The notes under the pieces are model-generated. The model did no database searches, had not been told where the DNA came from, and was given only the letters and a program-made list of their open reading frames with translations. A stretch of 12,343 bases of DNA from an uncultured Bacilli bacterium (lineage in GTDB: Bacteria; Bacillota_I; Bacilli_A; RF39; UBA660), in contig CALVMI010000103.1 in assembly GCA_944345045.1 (NCBI GenBank), forward strand, positions 1 through 12,343, read 5' to 3'. Both the position numbers and the translations under genes were made by a program. Below, one piece after another: positions 8,037 to 12,343 of the stretch. How positions within the stretch are numbered: the first letter of the stretch is position 1; every line of letters begins with the position of its first letter.

Positions 8037-8054
8037 GTTCTTTTATAGTAATAT
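8026..8054 (+). promoter_or_regulatory. greA promoter with consensus -35
   Basis: TTGACA at 8026-8031, a 17-base spacer, and TAATAT at 8049-8054. The -35 box overlaps the last codons and stop of trhP2. This is the best sigma-A promoter in the window. Confidence 0.8.
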
Positions 8055-8085
8055 GTTGCAAGTAAAAAAAAGGAATGTGATTTAC

Positions 8086-8547
8086 ATGAAAGATGAAATT
8101 ATTTTAACACCTGAAGGATATTTAGAATTAGAGACGGAATTAAATGAATTAAAGACGGTTGTTCGTCCGCGTGTAATTAAAGATTTGAAAGACGCGAGAG
8201 CTCAAGGAGATTTATCTGAAAATGCTGATTATGATTCAGCAAGAGATGAACAAGCTCAAGTAGAAGCACGTATTAAAGAACTTGAATATAAATTAGAGCA
8301 TAGTACGATTGCAGAATCTATTGGCAAAGGCGTGGCGTCTGTTGGCTCAACTGTTGTTGTGCAATATGATGATGACGATGAAGAAGAATTTAAAATCGTC
8401 GGATCAATGGAAGCTGACCCTTTAGAAAATAAAATCTCTAATGAAAGTCCAATTGGTAAAGCTGTTATTGGTCATAAAAAGGGTGAAACTTTAGAAGTTG
8501 AAAGCCCAAATGGCTCATATACAATTCTTTTAAAAGATGTAAAATAA
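8086..8547 (+). CDS. greA: Transcription elongation factor GreA
   Basis: GreA enters the RNA polymerase secondary channel and stimulates cleavage of backtracked transcripts. The 153-residue protein has the N-terminal coiled coil (about 1-75) with acidic tip residues D42 and E45 in QGDLSENADY, then an FKBP-like C-terminal domain containing VGSTVVV, the ISNESPIGKA block and GYT/NGSYTILL-type end. I chose ATG 8086, which gives the canonical MKDEIILTPEGY start. An upstream in-frame start at 8026 lies in the promoter and would add 20 unrelated residues. The ribosome site is AAGGAATGTGAT. It has its own promoter and terminator, so it is a separate transcription unit. In B. subtilis udk lies between trhP2 and greA; here it is missing. 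Confidence 0.96.
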   Translation: MKDEIILTPEGYLELETELNELKTVVRPRVIKDLKDARAQGDLSENADYDSARDEQAQVEARIKELEYKLEHSTIAESIGKGVASVGSTVVVQYDDDDEEEFKIVGSMEADPLENKISNESPIGKAVIGHKKGETLEVESPNGSYTILLKDVK

Positions 8548-8575
8548 ACTATAGTGATGAACTGTAGTTTTTTTG
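8546..8575 (+). terminator. Terminator after greA
   Basis: AAACTATAGT (8546-8555) pairs with ACTGTAGTTT (8561-8570) around a GATGA loop, with one G-T pair, and T continues to 8574. It overlaps the greA stop. Confidence 0.85.
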
Positions 8576-8587
8576 TTATTATGACCA

Positions 8588-8616
8588 TTCTTTTTTTCCT
8601 TAATTTGTGGTATACT
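8588..8616 (+). promoter_or_regulatory. Putative promoter of the prepilin-like gene (extended -10)
   Basis: TATACT at 8611-8616 is preceded by TGG (extended -10). The -35 position, TTCTTT at 8588-8593 with a 17-base spacer, is a weak match and is identical to the one in front of ireB. The ATG is at 8640. Confidence 0.55.
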
Positions 8617-8639
8617 AAAAAATAAGTAGGGTGATATTT

Positions 8640-8978
8640 ATGAATAATAAAGGATATGCGGTTAAGGAATTACTTATTTTGTGTGCTGTGCTAGGCGTTT
8701 TCTTTGCGATTGGTATTTCCAGAGTTAGTTTTGCCTATGAACAAGCTGATAAAGAAGAAGAACTTACAGAAATGAAAAATAATAGTTTACTTACTGCTGC
8801 TAAAGCTTATGTGGATATGAATAAGGATTTGTTTACGGAAGCAGAAACGTATTTTTATGGAAGTGATCTTGTTAGTAACCATTATATATTAGATATTGAA
8901 GAAGAAGGATATAATACAGTGCGTTTTAAAGTGACTTATAACAGCGAGACAGATGAACGAACTGTTGAGATTGCTTAA
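8640..8978 (+). CDS. Small prepilin-like (type IV pseudopilin) protein
   Basis: A 112-residue protein. It begins MNNKGYAVKELLILCAVLG: a short basic leader ending in Gly5, then Tyr at +1, Glu at +5 (residue 10) and a hydrophobic helix to about residue 26. This is the class III signal of type IV pilins and pseudopilins, normally cut after the Gly by a prepilin peptidase. The rest is an acidic helix (QADKEEELTEMKNNSLLTAAKAYVDMN) and a small beta-rich tail, as in minor pseudopilins. ATG 8640 is preferred over GTG 8631 because of the ribosome site TAGGGTGATA (8627-8636). No assembly ATPase, platform protein or prepilin peptidase is in the window, so it is an orphan here. It lies 2 nt before the DUF2779 gene and probably shares its transcript. 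The precise role is unknown. Confidence 0.65.
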   Translation: MNNKGYAVKELLILCAVLGVFFAIGISRVSFAYEQADKEEELTEMKNNSLLTAAKAYVDMNKDLFTEAETYFYGSDLVSNHYILDIEEEGYNTVRFKVTYNSETDERTVEIA

Positions 8979-8980
8979 GT

Positions 8981-10873
8981 ATGGCGATAACGAAAACAAA
9001 ATTTTTAGAATATACAAGATGTCCTAAATATGTTTTTTTGGAAAAAGTAAAAGAAGAAAGTTTGCATTCTATTCCAACTTATGAAGAGTATTGTGAAGAA
9101 GAAAAACGCGAAAATTTAAGAGAAATTCTTTCTTCGATGATTGAAGTAGATAGTGACGGTAATGTTTTTGATAAAACACAGAAAAAAGATCCAAAACTAG
9201 ATGCTATGCTAAGTTTTTATAAACAAGTCGAAGTAGAAGCTTTAAAAGTTGCTGCAAAGTATTTTGAGGGCAAAATTATTGGTGGTGAAGAAACAAGTAA
9301 GCAAATTTGTTTTTCGACAAATTATCAAAATACACCTCTTTTATGCTATGTGGATTTATATAACGAGAATGATCAAGAGATAAATATTATTGAAGTAAAG
9401 GCTACGACGATGCGTAAGTATCGGGAATTAGCTGGTGGCTATCCTAAGAAATGGAAACATTCTATTTTTAAGAAAAAAAAGAATATATATTTTCTTAAAG
9501 AAACACAAGGAATAGATATTGCAAGTGAAATGCCTTTAAAAACTTACCAAAAAGAACGTGCTAAATTATTAGATCGTTATTCTTTAGGAAATTATGTGTA
9601 TGATTTAGCTTTTCAAAGATTTGTGATTGAACATGATCCTAATCAAAAGAACAAGCCTATTCATTATTATTTGGCTGTGTTAAATGATGCCTATACTTTT
9701 TCTGGCAAATATCAAAATGGTGAAGCTTTGTATGAAATAGATGAGAATAACGAAGAGCTTATTACTTTTATTTCTTGTGATGAAATAACTTATGAATTGC
9801 AAAGTAAAATTGAGGAAGATTTGCAAAAACTTTTTGAAAATATGAAAAATACATCGTTAGTATCTTGTCCTCTTTCTACTTATTGTGGTTATAAAAAAGT
9901 GACTTGTTGTAAATTTTTTGAAAGTATTTGTGGCAAAGAAATTCCAAAAGCAAACAGTTCACTTTCTTATATGAATAATCCTTTTGGTTTTGTAAAAGAA
10001 GATGGTACAAGAATTAAAGGACTTGATTTAATTAATGAAGGATATTTTGATTTACTAGATGTTCCAGAAGCATGGATTACTAAGGAAAATCATAAAATTC
10101 AAAGGGAGTGCTATCAAAGTCATGAGCCCTATATGAATAAAGAAAAATTAGAAGTTGCTCTAAATTCTTTAGAGTATCCCATTTATCATTTAGATTTCGA
10201 AACTTTTCCTTGTCCGCTTCCTAGGTTTCGAGGCGAGCATCCTTATACGCAAAGTCCGTTTGAATTTAGCTTGCATATTGAACATTTACCTGGAGTTTGT
10301 GATTATGAAAAAGATCATGTAGTCTTTTTAGCTAAAACTTTTGGTGATGAAAGAGAAGAACTTATTTGTAAATTACTTCAATATGTAGATGTAAATAAAG
10401 GCACTTTATTTGCTCAGAACGTTGCTTTTGAAAAAGGAAGAATAAAAGAACTTGCTCAGATGTTTCCGAAATATCAGAAAGATTTAATGAAGCTTCATGA
10501 TCGAGGATTTGATTTACTTTGGATTTTAAATAATAATCAGGAGTTTTATAAAGAAAAAGGCTTTACAGGAAAAGATTTAGAAACTTGTAATTTTTATGAT
10601 GAAAGATTTAGTGGATCTTTTTCTATTAAAAAAACTTTGCCGGTATTTTCTTCGTTATCTTATCAAGATTTAGAAGTGAAAAATGGTAATGAAGCCATTG
10701 TTGTGTATGCTAATTATCCAAAGATGTCGAAAGAAGAATTTTTAAAAAATTATCAAGCATTAGAAAAATATTGTACTCAAGATACTTGGGCAATGGTAGA
10801 AATTTTAGATAGTCTTAGAAAAAAACTTCAAAATGTCAAAAAGTCGTCAAAAAAAGTAGAAAAGGTTGTATGA
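8981..10873 (+). CDS. DUF2779 protein: predicted PD-(D/E)XK nuclease fused to DEDD-type exonuclease
   Basis: A 630-residue cytoplasmic protein. The N-terminal half has RecB/Cas4-like features: FLEYTRCPK with C14, D125 in CYVDLY, then IIEVKA with E138 and K140 (the D...ExK core), and a Cys cluster at 296, 302, 309, 310 and 317. Together with C14 these could hold an Fe-S cluster as in Cas4 and AddB. The C-terminal half is DUF2779: HLDFETF (D405, E407), QNVAFEKGR (an exonuclease II-type motif with E484 where Asp is usual), and YCTQD (Y597, D601; YxxxD of DEDDy enzymes). Nuclease activity is inferred; I know of no established role for the family. It has no clear ribosome site and starts 2 nt after the prepilin-like gene, so coupled translation is likely. 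rpoZ follows after 45 bases. Confidence 0.8.
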   Translation: MAITKTKFLEYTRCPKYVFLEKVKEESLHSIPTYEEYCEEEKRENLREILSSMIEVDSDGNVFDKTQKKDPKLDAMLSFYKQVEVEALKVAAKYFEGKIIGGEETSKQICFSTNYQNTPLLCYVDLYNENDQEINIIEVKATTMRKYRELAGGYPKKWKHSIFKKKKNIYFLKETQGIDIASEMPLKTYQKERAKLLDRYSLGNYVYDLAFQRFVIEHDPNQKNKPIHYYLAVLNDAYTFSGKYQNGEALYEIDENNEELITFISCDEITYELQSKIEEDLQKLFENMKNTSLVSCPLSTYCGYKKVTCCKFFESICGKEIPKANSSLSYMNNPFGFVKEDGTRIKGLDLINEGYFDLLDVPEAWITKENHKIQRECYQSHEPYMNKEKLEVALNSLEYPIYHLDFETFPCPLPRFRGEHPYTQSPFEFSLHIEHLPGVCDYEKDHVVFLAKTFGDEREELICKLLQYVDVNKGTLFAQNVAFEKGRIKELAQMFPKYQKDLMKLHDRGFDLLWILNNNQEFYKEKGFTGKDLETCNFYDERFSGSFSIKKTLPVFSSLSYQDLEVKNGNEAIVVYANYPKMSKEEFLKNYQALEKYCTQDTWAMVEILDSLRKKLQNVKKSSKKVEKVV

Positions 10874-10895
10874 AGAAAAAAGATTATCGTATTAT
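10866..10895 (+). promoter_or_regulatory. Possible rpoZ promoter
   Basis: TTGTAT at 10866-10871, an 18-base spacer, and TATTAT at 10890-10895. The region is AT-rich, so chance matches are likely, but rpoZ would otherwise depend on read-through from the DUF2779 gene. Confidence 0.3.
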
Positions 10896-10918
10896 ATTAT
10901 TGTAAGGACGTGGTGATT

Positions 10919-11131
10919 ATGTTATACCCTTCTATAGATAAGTTGTTAACCATCGTAGATTCAAAATATAAACTTGTTCATGTTGCTTCTATTAGAAGTA
11001 AACAAATGCTTGAAAATCATCATTTTCAAATGGCAGAGAACGAGTACAAAAATAAAAGAACGATTGGTCGTGCTTTAGAAGAGTTAGATCATGGACTTAT
11101 TAAGGTTATTACTCATGAAGACCGTAAATAA
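10919..11131 (+). CDS. rpoZ: RNA polymerase omega subunit
   Basis: Omega binds the beta-prime subunit and helps assemble and stabilise RNA polymerase. The protein is 70 residues from ATG 10919: MLYPSIDKLLTIVDSKYKLV, then ASIRSKQM, and RTIGRALEEL followed by GLIKV, which is the family pattern in Bacillota. The ribosome site AAGGACGTGGTGAT (10904-10917) fits ATG 10919; the GTG at 10910 would be only 1 base from AAGGA. In many Bacillota rpoZ lies in a gmk-rpoZ-coaBC-priA cluster; here neither neighbour is from that cluster. Confidence 0.93.
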   Translation: MLYPSIDKLLTIVDSKYKLVHVASIRSKQMLENHHFQMAENEYKNKRTIGRALEELDHGLIKVITHEDRK

Positions 11132-11142
11132 GTCTTTTTTTT
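11118..11142 (+). terminator. Probable terminator overlapping the rpoZ stop
   Basis: AAGAC (11118-11122) pairs with GTCTT (11132-11136) around a nine-base loop containing the stop region, followed by T to 11142. The stem is short, so termination may be partial. Confidence 0.5.
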
Positions 11143-11223
11143 ATGCGAAAATTTTAAAAGTGTGACAAAAAAACAGGCAATTTTAAAAAAAACTCATAAA
11201 TTACGAATGAAAGGAGTAATGTT

Positions 11224-12000
11224 ATGAGTCGAGTATTATTAAACGCTGAAAATCAAATTACAAATGCTTATCGTAAAAATGTTCATGAGGCTGTTGATGT
11301 GGTAAAGAAATGGTATCAGGCTGATACGGTGATTGCCCATAGCGATGGCGAGGTTATTTTAGTACAAACAGGAAAGAAACATAATCCCGGTTCTACTGGA
11401 AATGAAAGTTATGGTAATTTTATTAAAATTAAGCATAATGATGGCTATTATACACTATATGCTCATTTAAAAGAGGTATATGTGAAGAAAAACCAAAAAG
11501 TTTCTCGTGGTGAGAAAATCGGATATATGGGTGATACGGGAAATGCTTATGGAGTACACCTTCATTTTGAAGTGCGAAATAAAAGTGACAAAAGAATTGA
11601 TCCAGAGCCTTATTTAGATGCTGATTTACCAAAGGAAGAAAGAAAAATTTTATATCAAGCCTATGATAATGTAAAAAAATATTGGCTTCCTAATGTGGCT
11701 GTTGGTGATGGCGATTACGCAGGTAATTTTGGTAATGCGATTGGAGGTATTTATCTAGATCAATATCGAATGCGCGTCCATGATATGAAAAAAGGTTATT
11801 GGCTTTTATGGGTTGAAAATCGAAATGATTATGCTGGCAATTTGGGAAATGATATTGATGGTGTTCAAATTTATAATGTGACATATCGCGTTCATTTGAA
11901 AAATGGTGGTTGGCTTCCTTGGGTATCTAAAGTAGACGATACAAATGACGGCTATGCTGGAATTTATGGTAAAGCAATTGATGCGATTGAGATTAAATAG
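11224..12000 (+). CDS. Endolysin-like M23 peptidase with three C-terminal wall-binding-type repeats
   Basis: A 258-residue zinc endopeptidase expected to cut peptidoglycan cross-bridges. The M23 (LytM) domain spans about 1-140 with zinc ligands H21 and D25 (HEAVD, where HxGxD is usual), H114 in VHLHFEV, and catalytic H81 (YAHL) and H112. After a linker there are three related units at about 153-180, 181-220 and 221-258, with a shared YAGN/I-x-G-x-x-I-x-x-I/V-x-I block and, in the last two, a YR-x-H/R start and a W-x-x-W/WLPW segment. They resemble the YRVH-GGWLP-V-NGYAG repeats of clostridial phage lysins and, more loosely, ChW repeats. There is no signal peptide or membrane helix, as in a holin-dependent phage lysin. 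No phage gene is nearby, so it may be a prophage leftover or a domesticated autolysin. The ribosome site is AAAGGAG (11210-11216). Confidence 0.87.
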   Translation: MSRVLLNAENQITNAYRKNVHEAVDVVKKWYQADTVIAHSDGEVILVQTGKKHNPGSTGNESYGNFIKIKHNDGYYTLYAHLKEVYVKKNQKVSRGEKIGYMGDTGNAYGVHLHFEVRNKSDKRIDPEPYLDADLPKEERKILYQAYDNVKKYWLPNVAVGDGDYAGNFGNAIGGIYLDQYRMRVHDMKKGYWLLWVENRNDYAGNLGNDIDGVQIYNVTYRVHLKNGGWLPWVSKVDDTNDGYAGIYGKAIDAIEIK

Positions 12001-12021
12001 AGGAAAAATTCCTCTTTTTTT
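11999..12021 (+). terminator. Terminator after the M23 gene
   Basis: AGAGGAA (11999-12005) pairs with TTCCTCT (12009-12015) around AAA, followed by T to 12021. It overlaps the stop codon. Confidence 0.88.
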
Positions 12022-12042
12022 CTTTTAAAAAGTAAAAAAAGC

Positions 12043-12071
12043 TTGCATACAAGAGATTTCTATGGTAAGAT
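12043..12071 (+). promoter_or_regulatory. tRNA-Ala promoter
   Basis: TTGCAT at 12043-12048, a 17-base spacer, and TAAGAT at 12066-12071 preceded by TGG (extended -10). The tRNA begins 13 bases after the -10 box. Confidence 0.72.
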
Positions 12072-12083
12072 TAATACGTTCTT

Positions 12084-12160
12084 GGGGGATTAGCTCAGCT
12101 GGCTAGAGCATCTGCCCTGCACGCAGAGGGTCGCGGGTTCGAATCCCACATCCTCCACCA
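12084..12160 (+). tRNA. tRNA-Ala (anticodon UGC), atypical
   Basis: A 77-base cloverleaf with encoded CCA. The acceptor GGGGGAT (12084-12090) pairs with ATCCTCC (12150-12156) and includes a G3-U70 pair, the alanine identity element. The D arm is GCTC/GAGC. The anticodon stem TCTGC/GCAGA holds the loop CCTGCAC, with anticodon TGC at 12118-12120. The T loop is TTCGAAT. Two oddities: position 33 is C (12117) where U is nearly universal, and the T stem GCGGG/CCCAC has a C50-A64 mismatch (A at 12148, where G would pair). The other arms are intact, so it may still work, but it could be a decaying copy or carry base-call errors. U34 of this tRNA would be a target of the TrhP/TrmR pathway encoded in the window. 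Confidence 0.93.
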
Positions 12161-12170
12161 TGAGAGTTTA

Positions 12171-12195
12171 ATCTGAACCTTTAGGGGTTTCGGAT
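12171..12195 (+). other. Imperfect hairpin just after tRNA-Ala
   Basis: ATCTGAACC (12171-12179) can pair with GGTTTCGGAT (12186-12195) with a bulge and a G-T pair. It may mark the processed 3' trailer. No T-run follows directly. Confidence 0.35.
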
Positions 12196-12206
12196 AATTT
12201 ATAAAT

Positions 12207-12230
12207 AGAACTTGTCAAAAGTTCTTTTTT
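12207..12230 (+). terminator. Terminator of the tRNA-Ala transcript
   Basis: AGAACTT (12207-12213) pairs with AAGTTCT (12219-12225) around GTCAA, followed by T to 12230. The -35 box of the next promoter lies within this hairpin. Confidence 0.82.
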
Positions 12231-12240
12231 ATGTTATTAT
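12212..12240 (+). promoter_or_regulatory. Promoter of an unidentified transcript at the right edge
   Basis: TTGTCA at 12212-12217, a 17-base spacer, and TATTAT at 12235-12240 preceded by TGT (extended -10). The predicted start is near 12247. Confidence 0.55.
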
Positions 12241-12246
12241 GAATAT

Positions 12247-12343
12247 GTCAAGGGAACTTGCATAAAATAAAAAAGGGAACATTCAGTTTCGTCAAGTTGA
12301 ATGCCTACCCAATAATTTGCCTTATGGCACTTATTCAGCGACA
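12247..12343 (+). other. Unidentified hairpin-rich leader or small RNA, cut by the window edge
   Basis: No ORF or ribosome site is visible. The first hairpin is CAAG-GGAA-CTTG (12249-12260) with a GNRA tetraloop. After an A-rich linker comes CATTCA (12280-12285) paired with TGAATG (12298-12303). The third is AATAA (12311-12315) and TGCC-TTAT-GGCA (12318-12329) closed by TTATT (12331-12335). AGGGAAC and ATTCAG each occur twice. I could not match it to a riboswitch, T-box, 6S, tmRNA, SRP or RNase P RNA that I know. It could be a 5' leader of the next gene or the start of a small RNA. Confidence 0.35.

Noticed and set aside
8026..8085. Longer GreA starting at 8026
   Set aside because: The 20 extra residues come from the promoter and leader region, and the family start fits ATG 8086.
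1..12343. Mycoplasma-type code with TGA as Trp
   Set aside because: No gene has an internal TGA at a Trp site, and ireB, trhP1 and the DUF2779 gene end normally at TGA.
12247..12343. Known riboswitch, T-box or housekeeping RNA
   Set aside because: The conserved cores I know (for example the T-box GGTGG element, TPP, SAM, lysine, purine, preQ1 motifs) are not present in the visible part.
1..12343. CRISPR array or insertion sequence
   Set aside because: There are no regularly spaced repeats of the right size, no transposase and no terminal inverted repeats.

Overview
The window is AT-rich bacterial DNA (about 30% GC by eye) that uses TAA, TAG and TGA all as normal stops. Its gene content and order (ireB-ruvX-yrzB-mltG-trmR-trhP1-trhP2-greA, rpoZ, a low-GC polA and a tRNA-Ala with encoded CCA) indicate a low-GC Bacillota, most likely an uncultured gut member of the Bacilli (Erysipelotrichales, Acholeplasmatales or RF39-like). 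TGA is not read as Trp, so it is not a genetic-code-4 mollicute. The organism makes peptidoglycan, because it carries MltG. Species-level placement is not possible from sequence reading alone.

Layout. Bases 1-628 hold the remains of a reverse-transcriptase locus: the 3' part of an Avd-like four-helix-bundle gene and, overlapping it, the N-terminal third of a reverse transcriptase that stops before its catalytic motifs. Next is polA (815-3391), complete in length and frame but broken by one in-frame TAA exactly at the conserved fingers-domain Gln (E. coli Gln849 equivalent). A terminator and a new promoter follow. They lead into a tightly packed seven-gene operon (3457-8036): ireB, ruvX, yrzB, mltG, then trmR-trhP1-trhP2, the pathway that makes 5-methoxyuridine at tRNA position 34. 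greA (8086-8547) has its own promoter, whose -35 box lies in a small duplication at the end of trhP2.

The second half has an orphan prepilin-like protein (8640-8978) followed 2 nt later by a DUF2779 protein that looks like two nucleases fused (8981-10873), then rpoZ, an endolysin-like M23 peptidase with wall-binding-type repeats and no signal peptide, and a tRNA-Ala(UGC). That tRNA is an expected substrate of the TrhP/TrmR pathway encoded upstream, but it has two unusual bases. At the right edge a good promoter overlaps the tRNA terminator and starts an unidentified, hairpin-rich transcript that leaves the window.

The points most worth a second look are the polA nonsense codon, the decayed Avd/RT pair, the atypical tRNA-Ala, the structured RNA at the right edge, and the prepilin-nuclease gene pair. 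I did not find a complete novel defence system.
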